From: Closterium sp. NIES-65
Lineage: Eukaryota > Streptophyta > Zygnematophyceae > Desmidiales > Closteriaceae
Length of the DNA: 64,000 bases
Assembly: GCA_948144175.1 (NCBI GenBank)
Contig: CANXME010000038.1
Span: 62,001-126,000, forward strand
Reading direction: 5' to 3'
Under the pieces are notes generated by a model. The model was not told the DNA's origin. It saw nothing but the letters and a program-made list of their open reading frames with translations, and did not search any database. This document shows, in pieces, positions 1 to 10,069 of this stretch (positions within the stretch are counted from its first letter, which is position 1; every line of letters starts with the position of its first letter). A program made the position numbers and the translations under genes.

Positions 1-3000
1 CGAGCACGAAGACATAGCCACCTGTGCTGGTCCTGTTCTGCTTGTCCCCTGCATCATCAGCATCGGCGTAGCCCACCAGCTCCAAGGACTCCGGCCCACC
101 ACCAAACTCCAGCGCCACATCCCTGCTCCCCACCAAGTACGTCAAGCACCGGTCCAACTCCTTCCAGTGCTGATCACTCCGCACAGTCTGGCCCGACCCC
201 AGCTTGCTGCAGGCGAACGAGATGTCGGGACGGGTGGTACAGGCCGCGAACTGCAAGGATCCCACCTTCTGCCTGTACTCCTCCTCCTGGCGAGACTGCC
301 ATCCCACATCCTCAAAGGTCTGCACACTGAAAGGGTCAGAGGAAAGAGGGGTGCGAGGCACTCGCAGCGGCTGCTCCCCGTCAAAGAAGCGCCTATGAAC
401 CTTGTCCACATAGGCCCCCTGGTGCAGCCACAGCCTCCTCGTAGGCCTGTCCCGAATCAGTTGCAACCCCAGATACTTCTCCACAGGGCTAATCTCCCGC
501 AGCTGAAACGCACTCTGCAGCAGCTCACGCAGCTCCCCAAGCATGCTCTGACTGCGGCTGGCAGCAAGCAGGTCATCCACATACACCAGCAGCCAGCACA
601 TCTCCCCATCAGCATCAGTTTTGAAGTACAGAGCCTCATCCACCTTGCTCTTCTTCCATCCAGCCCCAAGCAGCACCCCATCCAAGGCCTCATACCATAG
701 CATCGGGCTCTGCTTGAGCCCATACAGACTTTTCACCAACTTACAGACACGAGGAGTCCCATCCTCGTAGTAGCTCGGCTGCTCCATATAAAGGTCTCGG
801 TCCAACACGCCATGGAGGAACGCATTCTTTACATCGAGCTGCATCAGGTCCAAATCAAGTGCAGCTGCAATCGCCAGAAGCACACGCGCCGTCACATAGC
901 TTCCCACAGGGGCGTACGTCTCCTCATAGTCCACCCCTGCCACCTGCGTGAACCCCTTCACCACCAGCCTCGCCTTCTCACGCTCCACTATCCCATCAGG
1001 TCGGAACTTGGTGTTCAAAATCCATCGGTTCTTCATCACATTCACCCCTGGCGGACGCGGAACCAACTCCCACGTCCCCTGCTCAATCAAGCTCCGCATC
1101 TCTTCATCCATCGCCTCCTTCACCTTGTCGCCCTTCCAGCAGCCCAAGGCCTCCTTCACTGTCATTTTCGCTATGTCCCACTCCCTCTCAGGATCAGCTG
1201 CAACGTCCGGGTCCAGGTCAGTCCACTCCTCGTCCTCCTCCTCGTCATCCAAGCCCGCTGGCTCAACCACTACAGCCCAAGCGTATCGAATAGGTGGGAC
1301 ACCATGAGTGATGCGAGTGGAGCGACGCACTGGTGCAGTGGTCGTCCCAGAAACCAACACACGACCACCATCTCTAATTCCCCACATCTCCTGCTCCCCT
1401 GTCTACGGCTCCCCTGTCTACGGCTTCCCTGTCTGCTGCTCCCCTAGCTGCTGGTCCACCATCTGCTGCTCCTCAATCCGCTCCTCCCCTGTCTGCTGCT
1501 CCCCAATCTGCTGCTCCCCTGTCTGCTGTACTCCATCCATACTGCTCTCGTCCTGCAGCTGCTCAGTCTCAAGGCGCTGCCCGTCGGTGATCTCCACAGA
1601 CGGTGGCGCCTCCATCCCCCCCCCACCAACGGGCGGCGCCGTGGAAGACGAAGAGGAGGGCGGAGCAGGTGCAGGAGGGATGGAGGGTGAAAGGGGGGAT
1701 GGAATAACAGGAGGAGGAGGGGAAGGCAAGGGGGGTGAGGAGGAAGAAGGCGGGACAGGGGGAATCACACGAGGGTAGACTGAAGGCGGAGGTGGGGTGG
1801 GGACCGAGGTAGGGACATAGGGCATAGCAGGAGGTGCGACCACCTCCTCCTCCTCCTCCGCCTCCTCGAGAGTGATCGGGAAGAGTGAGGGAAGGGGCTC
1901 ATAGGGCATCGAACGCCCCCCATGCTCCTGCTGATGCCAAGCTTTCCATCCTGCTAGGGACATGGTCTCATAGAACACAGCTTCCACAGTGGTGATGAGG
2001 CGGTTGGACTCCAAGTCCAGCACGGTCCAGCCTTTGCTCGCAGCTGACACACCCAAGTGCAACCCCCAGCGAGCCTTAGGCGCCAGCTTCCCCCCACGCT
2101 GCGACCGTGGTACCATGTACTGCAGCATGCAGCCCCAAACACGCACCATACTGACATCAGGTTTGCGTCGGAAGGCGAGCTCGTACGGCGTCACACCAGA
2201 GGGTAGTGAGGCGTGCTCCACGCGGTTGCGCACCGAGACGGCCTGAGCCAACGACAGGTGCCACCAGTGATGCTGCACACCCATGTGCAGCAACATCGTC
2301 CGCACCGCCTCCACAATGCTGCGCATCTCCCTCTCGGCCATCCCGTTCTGCTCTGGCGTATACGGGCATGTGAGGTCATGGATGATGCCTTTACCGTCGA
2401 GGAAGAGCGTGAAGTCGTGCCCCAGGAACTCGCCACCCCGATCAGTGCGCAGCGCCTGCACCGTGGTCTTGCACTGTCGCTCTGCCATCGGGAGCCACTT
2501 TTGGAACGCCGCCAGCGCATCACTCTTCTGGGCCAAAGGGTAGACCCAGACATATCGCGTCTTGCGATCCTTCAGCACCAAGAAGTAGCGGCTGCCGTCC
2601 TTAGCTGCTTCACGGAAAGGGCCACACAGGTCAGCATGCACCACCCCGAGCAACTCATCCTCCTCCTCTCCCACAGAAGGAAAGGTATGACGAGTGATCT
2701 TTCCCCCAACACAGGAAACACAAGGTATGCCTGACTTGCCCCCCTTCTCCAAATCCAAGCCCTTCACTGATCCGTGAGCCGCTGTGCGCTCGATGGCATC
2801 AATACCAACGTGTGCCATACGCGCATGCCACAGGCCCCCCTTAGACCGCACGCCCGTCGCCAAGGTACGAAGTGCCACCGTTTCGCCTTCCTGCTGCTGC
2901 GTCGAACACGGCTGGAAGTTCGTGCAGAGAACACGCCCCTTGAACTCCGCACGACCAAGGAGCGATCCATCTGGTGCCCGCAGCAAAGTTACATCCCCGG

Positions 3001-4804
3001 CATCCAGCAACTGCACACCACATTCACGCAGCTGCCCAGCAGAGAGAAGACTCGCCTGCACTCCTGGTACGTACAGCACGTCCGGCACCAAGACACGCCT
3101 GCCCCCCTCTCCAAGAAGAGCGACTGTGCCCCGCCCCTGCACCTCCTGAAGCGCGCCGTTGAAGCCAGTAACCTGTTTAATACTGCCGCCGCTGCTCATC
3201 TCCACAAAGGCAGAACGATCTCCCATGAGATGGTGGGAGCATCCGCTATCAAGCAGCACGACGCTCGGGTTCGCCTTCACAGCAGCTGCAACAGCCTGTA
3301 AGGCCTCCCCGCCCTCAGGCTCTAGCACAACGAGAGGAGTCTGCTCCACAACGGGCTTCACCATCGCACATGATGATTGCCCGCTCCCCTTAGAGCCATC
3401 ACCCCCCTTTCCGCTGCTACCTCCAGAACCCTCTCCACCGGTGTCTGCCTCCTTATCCGCCCGCTGCTGACAGTACTTAGCAACATGCCCTATTTGTCCA
3501 CACACATAGCACTTCCCTTTGAAGCCCCCTTTCCCCCCCTTCGGCTGGCCATCCTTACCCCCTTTCCACTTCTCCCCTCCCCCACTAAGCCCACCCCCAT
3601 TCTTCGGTTGTTGCTGCTGTGCCGTAGTGGGAGGGGAAGGGAACGAATTTTGCTGGAATTGGGGCTTACCCTTCTTGGTAAAGACCTGGTTAGCCTGGGG
3701 AAGGAATTGGTCCTTTCGTCCCTCTGACGCCAGCGTACATTCCTCCTCGATGATGTAGCTAGCGAGGGTGTTCTCGTCCAACTCCTTGCGCACCTGCGGC
3801 AACTTCAGCATCCTGCGTAAGAGGTTGTACTGCTGCGGCAACCCCTTCACAACGTGAGTGATGTACGACGCCTGCGAGTAATCTACGCCGGCCATCCTCA
3901 GGTTCACTAGGATCTGCTGCGCACGGTTGCAATAGGACGTAGCGGACTCATGCTCTCCCATCTCGAGGTTAGTGAGCGCCTGCTCTAACTGACCGATGTA
4001 CAGATCGTCCTTCGCCATGTACGTGCGCATAATAAACTGCCATGCCTGATAGCCGGCATCAACCTTCATGCGACACGCCTTAAGGGCGATTTGTACGGTT
4101 GGGGAGCAGCATCGGGAAATAGTGGTGAATGTCAGCAACTGCATCGCGCGGAACTGAGAGAGATGCGCAAGCGCACGCGCTGGTGGAATAGGGGTGGTGC
4201 CATCTATGAATCACTTTAGCTGAGCGATCTCAAGCTGCGGCTCGATTGATTCTGTCCACGTCGACAGGTCGTGACGTCCTTCTAACGGACTAGTGACAAC
4301 GATCTTGTCTGGAGTGAATCTGAAGTAGCCATAGTTGGGGGCTATTCCCTCGTCCCTCGACATCGATCCAATCGGGGTAACGCCCGGCATAGTCTCACTA
4401 TCGAACTCTTCCGCAATTCCTCCCCCAGCAACGCTTCGCCGTCCTACATTCGCATGCTCTCGTGACGCTGCTGCACGATGAACACGCTCCTGTACACCGC
4501 CGACGCTAGCCGTACTAAACCGAGTTGGTCTTCGCAGGACCCCACGCGACATCAACCCATCAAACTCCTCGTCATCGCTATTTCCGCCATCGATAGCCAT
4601 ATCCCACGCACTAGTACCTCCCGCAACTTGCTCAACATTCTCTACACGTGGGGAAGGGTGCTCACGACGCCGACGCGAGCGCAATCCCTCCAACATTAGC
4701 TCGTATTCAATATCACTAATCTCACCACGAGAATGACGAGCCACGAGATCCTCCTCTAGAGTGCGCAAATTACCGGCCTCCACGTTCGCCTCCTCAGTAC
4801 TCAT
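1..4804 (-). pseudogene. Ty1/copia gag-pol of element A, partial, three in-frame stops
   Basis: One reading frame runs from an ATG at 4804 down to the window edge. It encodes, in order: a gag domain; a CCHC zinc knuckle (CYVCGQIGHVAKYC, CX2CX4HX4C); an aspartic protease with DSG (about 3230-3260); a GAG-pre-integrase; an integrase with its D, D and E residues (E in NGMAERE); a low-complexity EQQTG linker; and reverse transcriptase with YVDD at 572-583. RNase H is just starting at the left edge. The frame is broken by TGA at 4211-4213 (just before FIDGTTP of gag) and by TAG at 1418-1420 and 1403-1405. The two TAGs lie in adjacent 15-bp repeats, so one mutation was probably copied by tandem duplication. 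Otherwise I found no stop or frameshift, so this is a recently inactivated copy, unless the stops are read through. The 3' LTR is outside the window. Confidence 0.93.
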
Positions 4805-5580
4805 CCTCTACGACATCTCTATAAGGTACCACAAATTAAAATAAAGTGCCCCTTCCTTAAATCCCTCGTCTCGGGGTCACCTCACAAGGGTCCTCAGACG
4901 AGTGGTAATAAATTACCAAACGCCCTATCCTTGGGTCCGAGAACGTAACTGGAGGGAAATCAAGAGAGGTTCAACTTAGATTAATAAGCGCCCTTCACTA
5001 ACGCCGCACGCCAAGGCGAGTATACGAACGCGAATATCAACGACGACGGAAATCTATGCGTGTTCGTTCCACGCTCACCGCACCATGAAGGAATATATTA
5101 GAGAGCGTAGCAATAACGAGAGAGTTTCTGCTATGGGAATGATGTTGCGCCAGCAACTTGGTAGAGTTTCGGTAGCGTTTACCTCTAAGGACTTGGTGAG
5201 AATTGAAGTAGCATTTTGGACTTCACTAGGAAAATAGAAAAATATATATCAAACACACAAGCAACACAAACATATATAGGCAGGCGAGGGTTTCACAAGA
5301 GGTTGCGTGGGCGCTGCGAGTAACCCAACCCCACGAAAGTGGTGTGTGGGTGAGCGAACGCGCCTCGCCAATTTCCCAACCCAACTCAGCATCGACTTCT
5401 CGCTTCCGTGCACACCACTCCACCAACACAGCAAGGAGTGGTGCGACTCTCAAGGAAGCGCCAACGACTCCCACGGACTCTCGCTTCTTCATGCGAACTC
5501 CTGCGCAGTTGCACATAGTCACACGTAGTCACACCCGACCTTCACTGAACTCATTCATCGGTGCCGAGTAGACTCAGTCG
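4805..5580 (-). other. Probable leader/5' LTR region of copia element A
   Basis: This non-coding stretch precedes the gag ATG on the minus strand. It contains a TATATA-like box (about 5271-5280 in minus orientation) and a 20-base AT-rich inverted repeat near 4903-4920. I could not find a clear TG...CA LTR boundary or a tRNA-Met primer-binding site, so the LTR limits are not assigned. The second LTR copy needed for comparison is outside the window. Confidence 0.35.
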
Positions 5581-5982
5581 TTAGGCGTCGACCTGCCAAG
5601 TCAAAGGTGATCGAGGGCCCTTGCTGTTGTAGGGCCCTCTAACAGCGCCATCATCGGTGGCGTATTGGGCAGCGCGACTTCCAGCAGCGTGCTGATTCCA
5701 CCTCGGAGTTGCGTGGGAACCAGCACCAGTAGCACCTCTGGCAGAATCATACACGAGAGGCTCCGAGACCCTCTGCGACACCGGCGAAGCCTTGGCGTGA
5801 ATTCCGCGAGGCGCGCCGCTGGGTCGATTCGAACCTATTGCTGCCACATTCCAAGATACAGCGTCTTCGTCGTTGCCGCGACGGACTAGAGCACGTCGCC
5901 ACGGATGAGCCGCGCTGGATCCGATGAGGAGAGAGAGAAATAGAGAGGCCGCCATGAGCTGTGGTTTCACCAGAGTCCCCAT
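5581..5982 (-). CDS. Small candidate secreted protein, unrecognised
   Basis: An open frame of 133 codons. Its N-terminus looks like a signal peptide: MAASLFLSLLIGSSAA follows a short MGTLVKPQL lead. The rest is Gly, Ala, Ser and Arg rich with no domain I recognise. The frame ends exactly where the presumed LTR region of element A begins, so it may be the 5' end of a host gene cut by that insertion, or a chance ORF. No splice structure is evident. Low confidence. Confidence 0.28.
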   Translation of the reverse strand: MGTLVKPQLMAASLFLSLLIGSSAAHPWRRALVRRGNDEDAVSWNVAAIGSNRPSGAPRGIHAKASPVSQRVSEPLVYDSARGATGAGSHATPRWNQHAAGSRAAQYATDDGAVRGPYNSKGPRSPLTWQVDA

Positions 5983-6724
5983 TGGGCCGCAAGAGATTCA
6001 GACCGAGTAGTGTGGCGAGTAACACGCTGCTAACGGAAGGTGGTTCCTATCAGGGCTGGTGAATACGGGGTTGGAGAGGTGGAGATAGCTGGTTTGTGTT
6101 TTCGAGCAATTCTGGCTGCTCAATTTGAACCTCCAATTCCGCTCCGAAATGCGGTTCGAGAAAAGAGGAGGGCTGCGGTGATGGCGACGGGTTACCCTTT
6201 CTCGCGTGGTGTGCAAGGGACGGAAAGGACGGAGAGTTCGTGAAGACGGGTGAATTTTGGGGTCTGGGCGCTTCGAGGCTGGAGACCAGCCATAATGAAG
6301 TGCTAGGAGCTGTAAAATAATGAATAACATCAATCGTCTGTATTGCAAGTGAAAACCTGCCAAAAGCTCTGGGGGCCCTGGACCTTCTGACACAGACCGG
6401 GGTGGAATTCTGACCAAGACCTAAGGCGACAAGGGGCAGCCTCAAATGGTGAGGTTTAAAGGCTGAGTCATAGACTTCTAAATCTTGGGGTTACAAGATG
6501 TAGTGGGCAACATCTAACACGCTTGTGACATAGATTCCAGTATAGCAATCCTGCTCTGCTTAAGATTGGACCCCACCAGGCCTGCATCACAAGAGCGCCT
6601 GCATTTTAAGAGTAGCTATCAACCAATCCAAATCCTGCATTCCTGCAATGCAACCCAGTCTTCCCATTCTTCCCCTCGTCACGCCCATCTGCTTGCCATG
6701 ATCAGGGCAGGCCTTACTTTTACG
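5983..6724. other. Intergenic, no gene supported
   Basis: Several short overlapping frames occur on both strands, but none has a recognisable motif or convincing coding bias. I see no RNA gene or mobile-element ends here. Confidence 0.5.
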
Positions 6725-7206
6725 ATAAATTTGTTTACGGCCCACCACGTCCCTGCTCCTCCCTTGTGTGCATGTCATGCAGCCCCAGCACCTCGTCGTG
6801 CTCCCACAAACACACATACATACCCTGCACTTTCACCTGCTTGCCTCTGCGTCTTCCCATTCTCCAGCCTACCAGTCAGTCACTCTTGAATCGACTCCAA
6901 ATCACTCTTCTCCTCTGTCACCTTTTCCTCCTGAACATGCTCCTCCCCCACCCGCATGTCATGCAGCCCCAGCTCCTCATCCTGCTCCTCCCACCACCGC
7001 ACATACTCCTCCACCTGCACTTTTACCTTCTTGCCTTCAAGCCTACTGGTCAGTTATTCCTGAATCAAATCAAGCTCGCTTTCCCCCTCCACATGCTGCT
7101 GCTCAGTCCGCATGTCATGCAGCCCCAGCTCCTCGTCCTGCTCCCACCACGGCACATACTCCTCCACTTGCACTTTCGTCTGTTTGCCTTCAAATCTACT
7201 GGACAG
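6725..7206 (-). repeat. Three tandem copies of the ZPR1 terminal coding segment
   Basis: Downstream of the ZPR1 stop, on the same strand, the last coding segment is repeated at about 150-185 bp spacing. Anchors are the GCATGTCATGCAG motif at about 6771, 6955 and 7111, against 7263 in the gene. The copies still encode recognisable tails. The nearest reads EEYVPWWEQDEELGLHDMR and ends with IQE and a stop. The next reads EEYVRWWEEQDEELGLHDMR and ends with SIQE and a stop. The farthest is decayed (LWEHDEVLGLHDMHT). Each has a possible splice acceptor (for example GTGCAG) just before the coding part, so they could act as alternative last exons or simply lie in the 3' UTR. Confidence 0.85.
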
Positions 7207-9159
7207 TCACTCTTGAATCGCCTCCAGCTCAGCTTTGCCCTGCCCATGCTCCTCCCCTGTCCGCATGTCATGCAGTCCCAGCTCCTCATCCTGCTCCCAC
7301 GACCGCACATACTCCTCTACCTGCACCTGCCCATCGTCCTCCAGTCGCTCGCCCACAAACGACACGAACGAGTTCGCCAACGCGTCGTCCAGCACCAAAT
7401 GCCACTCCGTCAACTCCTCCATCTCCTCCCCCTCCGCCTCCTCCACCCCCCCTCCCTCCCCCGATTCTCCCTTCTCGTTCTCCGACTTCCTCTTAGCTCC
7501 TGACTCATTCTCATTCCCAGCACCACTAGCACCAGCACCGGCTCTGTTACGTTTCACGCTCACAGGTTCACCAGCAGCCAGCGCGCGCAGCTGCTTATCC
7601 AAATCCTGCCATTTGCTCCTCTGCCACTCGGGCGCGCTGTCCCCGATCTCAAACGGCCGGATCCGTTTCAAGCTGTCCGCGATTTCCGTTACAAGCCCCT
7701 CCACTGTAGTCACGCGTCCGCCTAGAGTCCCAGCGCCTAGTTCTAATTCAATTTCGGGGATATACACCGCCGCGGATTCGGCTTTAATTATATCGCGGGA
7801 TAGATCCTTCTGGTTGCGGACCGTGAGGGTGATTTTGCGTCCCTTAGGCGCGACGCCGCCGGCCGCTTTAAGTTCGGAGTTCTTATACCCGCACGCGTCG
7901 CATGACGTGGCCATCAGGATGACGTCCTTGAAATACGGAATCCGCGTCGCGAACATGCGCGTCACGCAGACCTCGTCCACGTGTGCTGCTTCTCCCTCCG
8001 CTCCCCCTTCCGCTCCCCCCTCCGCCTTCCCCTCTGCGTCCACCTTTTCCCCATCCTCCTCCCCCCCGTCCCCAGTCGCGCCACTCGACCCGCCACTCGC
8101 CGGATCACTCGCTGCGCCGCTCTTCGCGCTGCCCTCCGCGCCGCTCGCCGGGCCGCTAGCGCCGCACGCGCTGCAGGTGGCGGGGAACACCATCACCTCC
8201 TCGGGCGCGGAGTACCCGCACAGCAGCGCGTTACTCGCCAGGTCCGCGTTATTCCCGCCGGCAATCGCGCGGTACGCCAGCTCAGCACCCACCGACCCGT
8301 GCGGAAGCTTGGTCGGATCCCCCGCTGCGCCTCCCCCTGAACCTTCCCCCGCTTCCCCGTCTTCCCCCGCGCCCGCGGGAGCCGCGAGAAACCCTAGCTT
8401 CTCGTTCTGCTCTGCCGTGCGCTCGTAATGCTCAACTTTCAGGATCGGATCGGGCTCCGGAGCGCGCGGGTTCTCGACGTAACTGTTACCCGACGGATCG
8501 TCTAGCACGAGCGTGAACGCGCGTGAGCCGTCGATGCAGGATTTCAGCTTCGCGAGGAATTCGTCGATTGCGGCGGCGACGGCGGCGTCCGCCGCGCGGC
8601 GCTCCGCTTGCAGCGCGCCGAGCCCGTCGTGCGCGCGGGTCAAGACGCCCTCCACTGTGGTGAGCGTGCCGCGCTGCGACTCGGGCGGAATCTCAAAGTC
8701 GATCTCCGGAATGCGGATCGTCGCCGAATCGGATTTTACCACTTGGCGGTTCATCAGCGCCTCGTGGGAGTCTATGGTTTCCTCGGCTGCTCCTTCCGCG
8801 GAGACCGGTACGGAAAGGGAGAACCGTACGCCGGCGGGTTGTAACGACCCGGCGAACTGTACCTCGTTGTTGGACTCGTTACAATGCGGGCACTCGAACG
8901 CCATGATCACGAGCTCCCGAAAATGCGGGACACGTGTCAGCAGGAGCCGCGTCGTGCCCTGCTCGTGGCACCGCATGCACAGGCTCTCGATCTCGTCCAC
9001 CGCCGGAGGCCCCGCCGCAGCGGACGCAGCGGCGGCGGCGGCTTCCGCGGAGGCGGAATCGGCGGAATCGGCGCCGCCGTTAATCTCCGCGGCGACTCGA
9101 GCGGAGAGATCTTCCACTGCCTGGCCAATGTCTGGAATCGCTGGCGCTGACGTGGCCAT
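7207..9159 (-). CDS. ZPR1: ZPR1 zinc-finger protein
   Basis: Intronless 650-codon frame for ZPR1, the conserved eukaryotic protein that binds elongation factor eEF1A and moves between cytoplasm and nucleus. Both halves of the family's duplicated architecture are visible. Zinc finger 1 has C61/C64 and C90/C93, followed by the beta domain with IPEIDFEIPP and GTLTTVEG. Zinc finger 2 has C329/C332 and C420/C423, followed by IPEIELELG and GGRVTTVEG. Each half ends in a LVLDD motif. The protein is longer than the usual ~460-500 residues because of a low-complexity Gly/Ala/Glu insertion of about 60 residues inside zinc finger 2 (about 336-395) and a Glu-rich insert near 545-580. The ATG at 9159 opens directly into the conserved N-terminus. 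The gene is divergent from the OXA2-like gene. High confidence. Confidence 0.95.
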   Translation of the reverse strand: MATSAPAIPDIGQAVEDLSARVAAEINGGADSADSASAEAAAAAASAAAGPPAVDEIESLCMRCHEQGTTRLLLTRVPHFRELVIMAFECPHCNESNNEVQFAGSLQPAGVRFSLSVPVSAEGAAEETIDSHEALMNRQVVKSDSATIRIPEIDFEIPPESQRGTLTTVEGVLTRAHDGLGALQAERRAADAAVAAAIDEFLAKLKSCIDGSRAFTLVLDDPSGNSYVENPRAPEPDPILKVEHYERTAEQNEKLGFLAAPAGAGEDGEAGEGSGGGAAGDPTKLPHGSVGAELAYRAIAGGNNADLASNALLCGYSAPEEVMVFPATCSACGASGPASGAEGSAKSGAASDPASGGSSGATGDGGEEDGEKVDAEGKAEGGAEGGAEGEAAHVDEVCVTRMFATRIPYFKDVILMATSCDACGYKNSELKAAGGVAPKGRKITLTVRNQKDLSRDIIKAESAAVYIPEIELELGAGTLGGRVTTVEGLVTEIADSLKRIRPFEIGDSAPEWQRSKWQDLDKQLRALAAGEPVSVKRNRAGAGASGAGNENESGAKRKSENEKGESGEGGGVEEAEGEEMEELTEWHLVLDDALANSFVSFVGERLEDDGQVQVEEYVRSWEQDEELGLHDMRTGEEHGQGKAELEAIQE

Positions 9160-10069
9160 TGCGGCGGTTTAGAAGAGGGTAAAAGTTTGAAGGAAAATAT
9201 GGGGTAGTGGAGTAAATTGTGCACGAAAATAAAAGTCTGTGCAGTAGTAGTGGGCCCGCTAATTGTTGCCGAAATTACGTAAAATTTACGTGACAAGGAT
9301 TCTATAATAAGACCTGGAACAGATGATCGCACTGACTTTATAGGCCTCTCTCGTAAGAGTTACGGTGGATCAGAATGCCTCGAGAAGCCTCAAGAAGAGA
9401 GGTTCTAGGCTAGGTTCTAGAATCTAGAATCTAGAACACAGGGAATAGGGTTCTAGAGACCTCGAATAACCAGCTTCGCAATAAGCCCTCGAGCCGAAAT
9501 TGATACACTTCAATGAAATGGCGTATACATCCTGATGTACAGAAAACATCAAGTTGACAGCGTGTTCTTTTTGAGAAGCTCGAAACAGATATTTTCGAAC
9601 CCAAAATTGAAGATTGTCCTACGAGACTGACATTTGCCCTTGACGCGAAATCTCGTGCGTCTTTGTTTCAGACCGATCCGAAATTGATAGGGCTGAGACT
9701 TGGAGAGAATGCGTCCTCGAGCTTCGCATTCAACTTAGTAGGCGGCGACTTGGACCAAGCCTAGTTCCTGTCGCGGAAAGCTCACCATCGAAATAGCCAC
9801 AGTCAGGGGCTGATCTCCAGGGAGCACCCCCCGTTGCATCTCACTTCCCATACTCCGCGTCGCTTCACCTCGCAGCCGTCATTCTCATTTCCGCGTGTCG
9901 CTCGCTTTCACCGATTCATCTCAGCTCTCCACGTTTCAACTTGCGGACTTGACGCGCCTCGACAGCCCTTCCAGTGCTAAACTCGACCAGCGCTGTGAAT
10001 CCGACGCTGCTTCAGTGGCAGGAAGACTCACCCAAACGAGTCATTACAGATTCGAACATCACGAATCCA
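9160..10069. promoter_or_regulatory. Divergent intergenic region between ZPR1 and the OXA2-like gene
   Basis: About 910 bp separate the two divergent start codons, so both promoters should lie here. There is a cluster of short CTAGAA/TTCTAG repeats at about 9408-9460. No clear TATA box or other element could be assigned. Confidence 0.4.
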
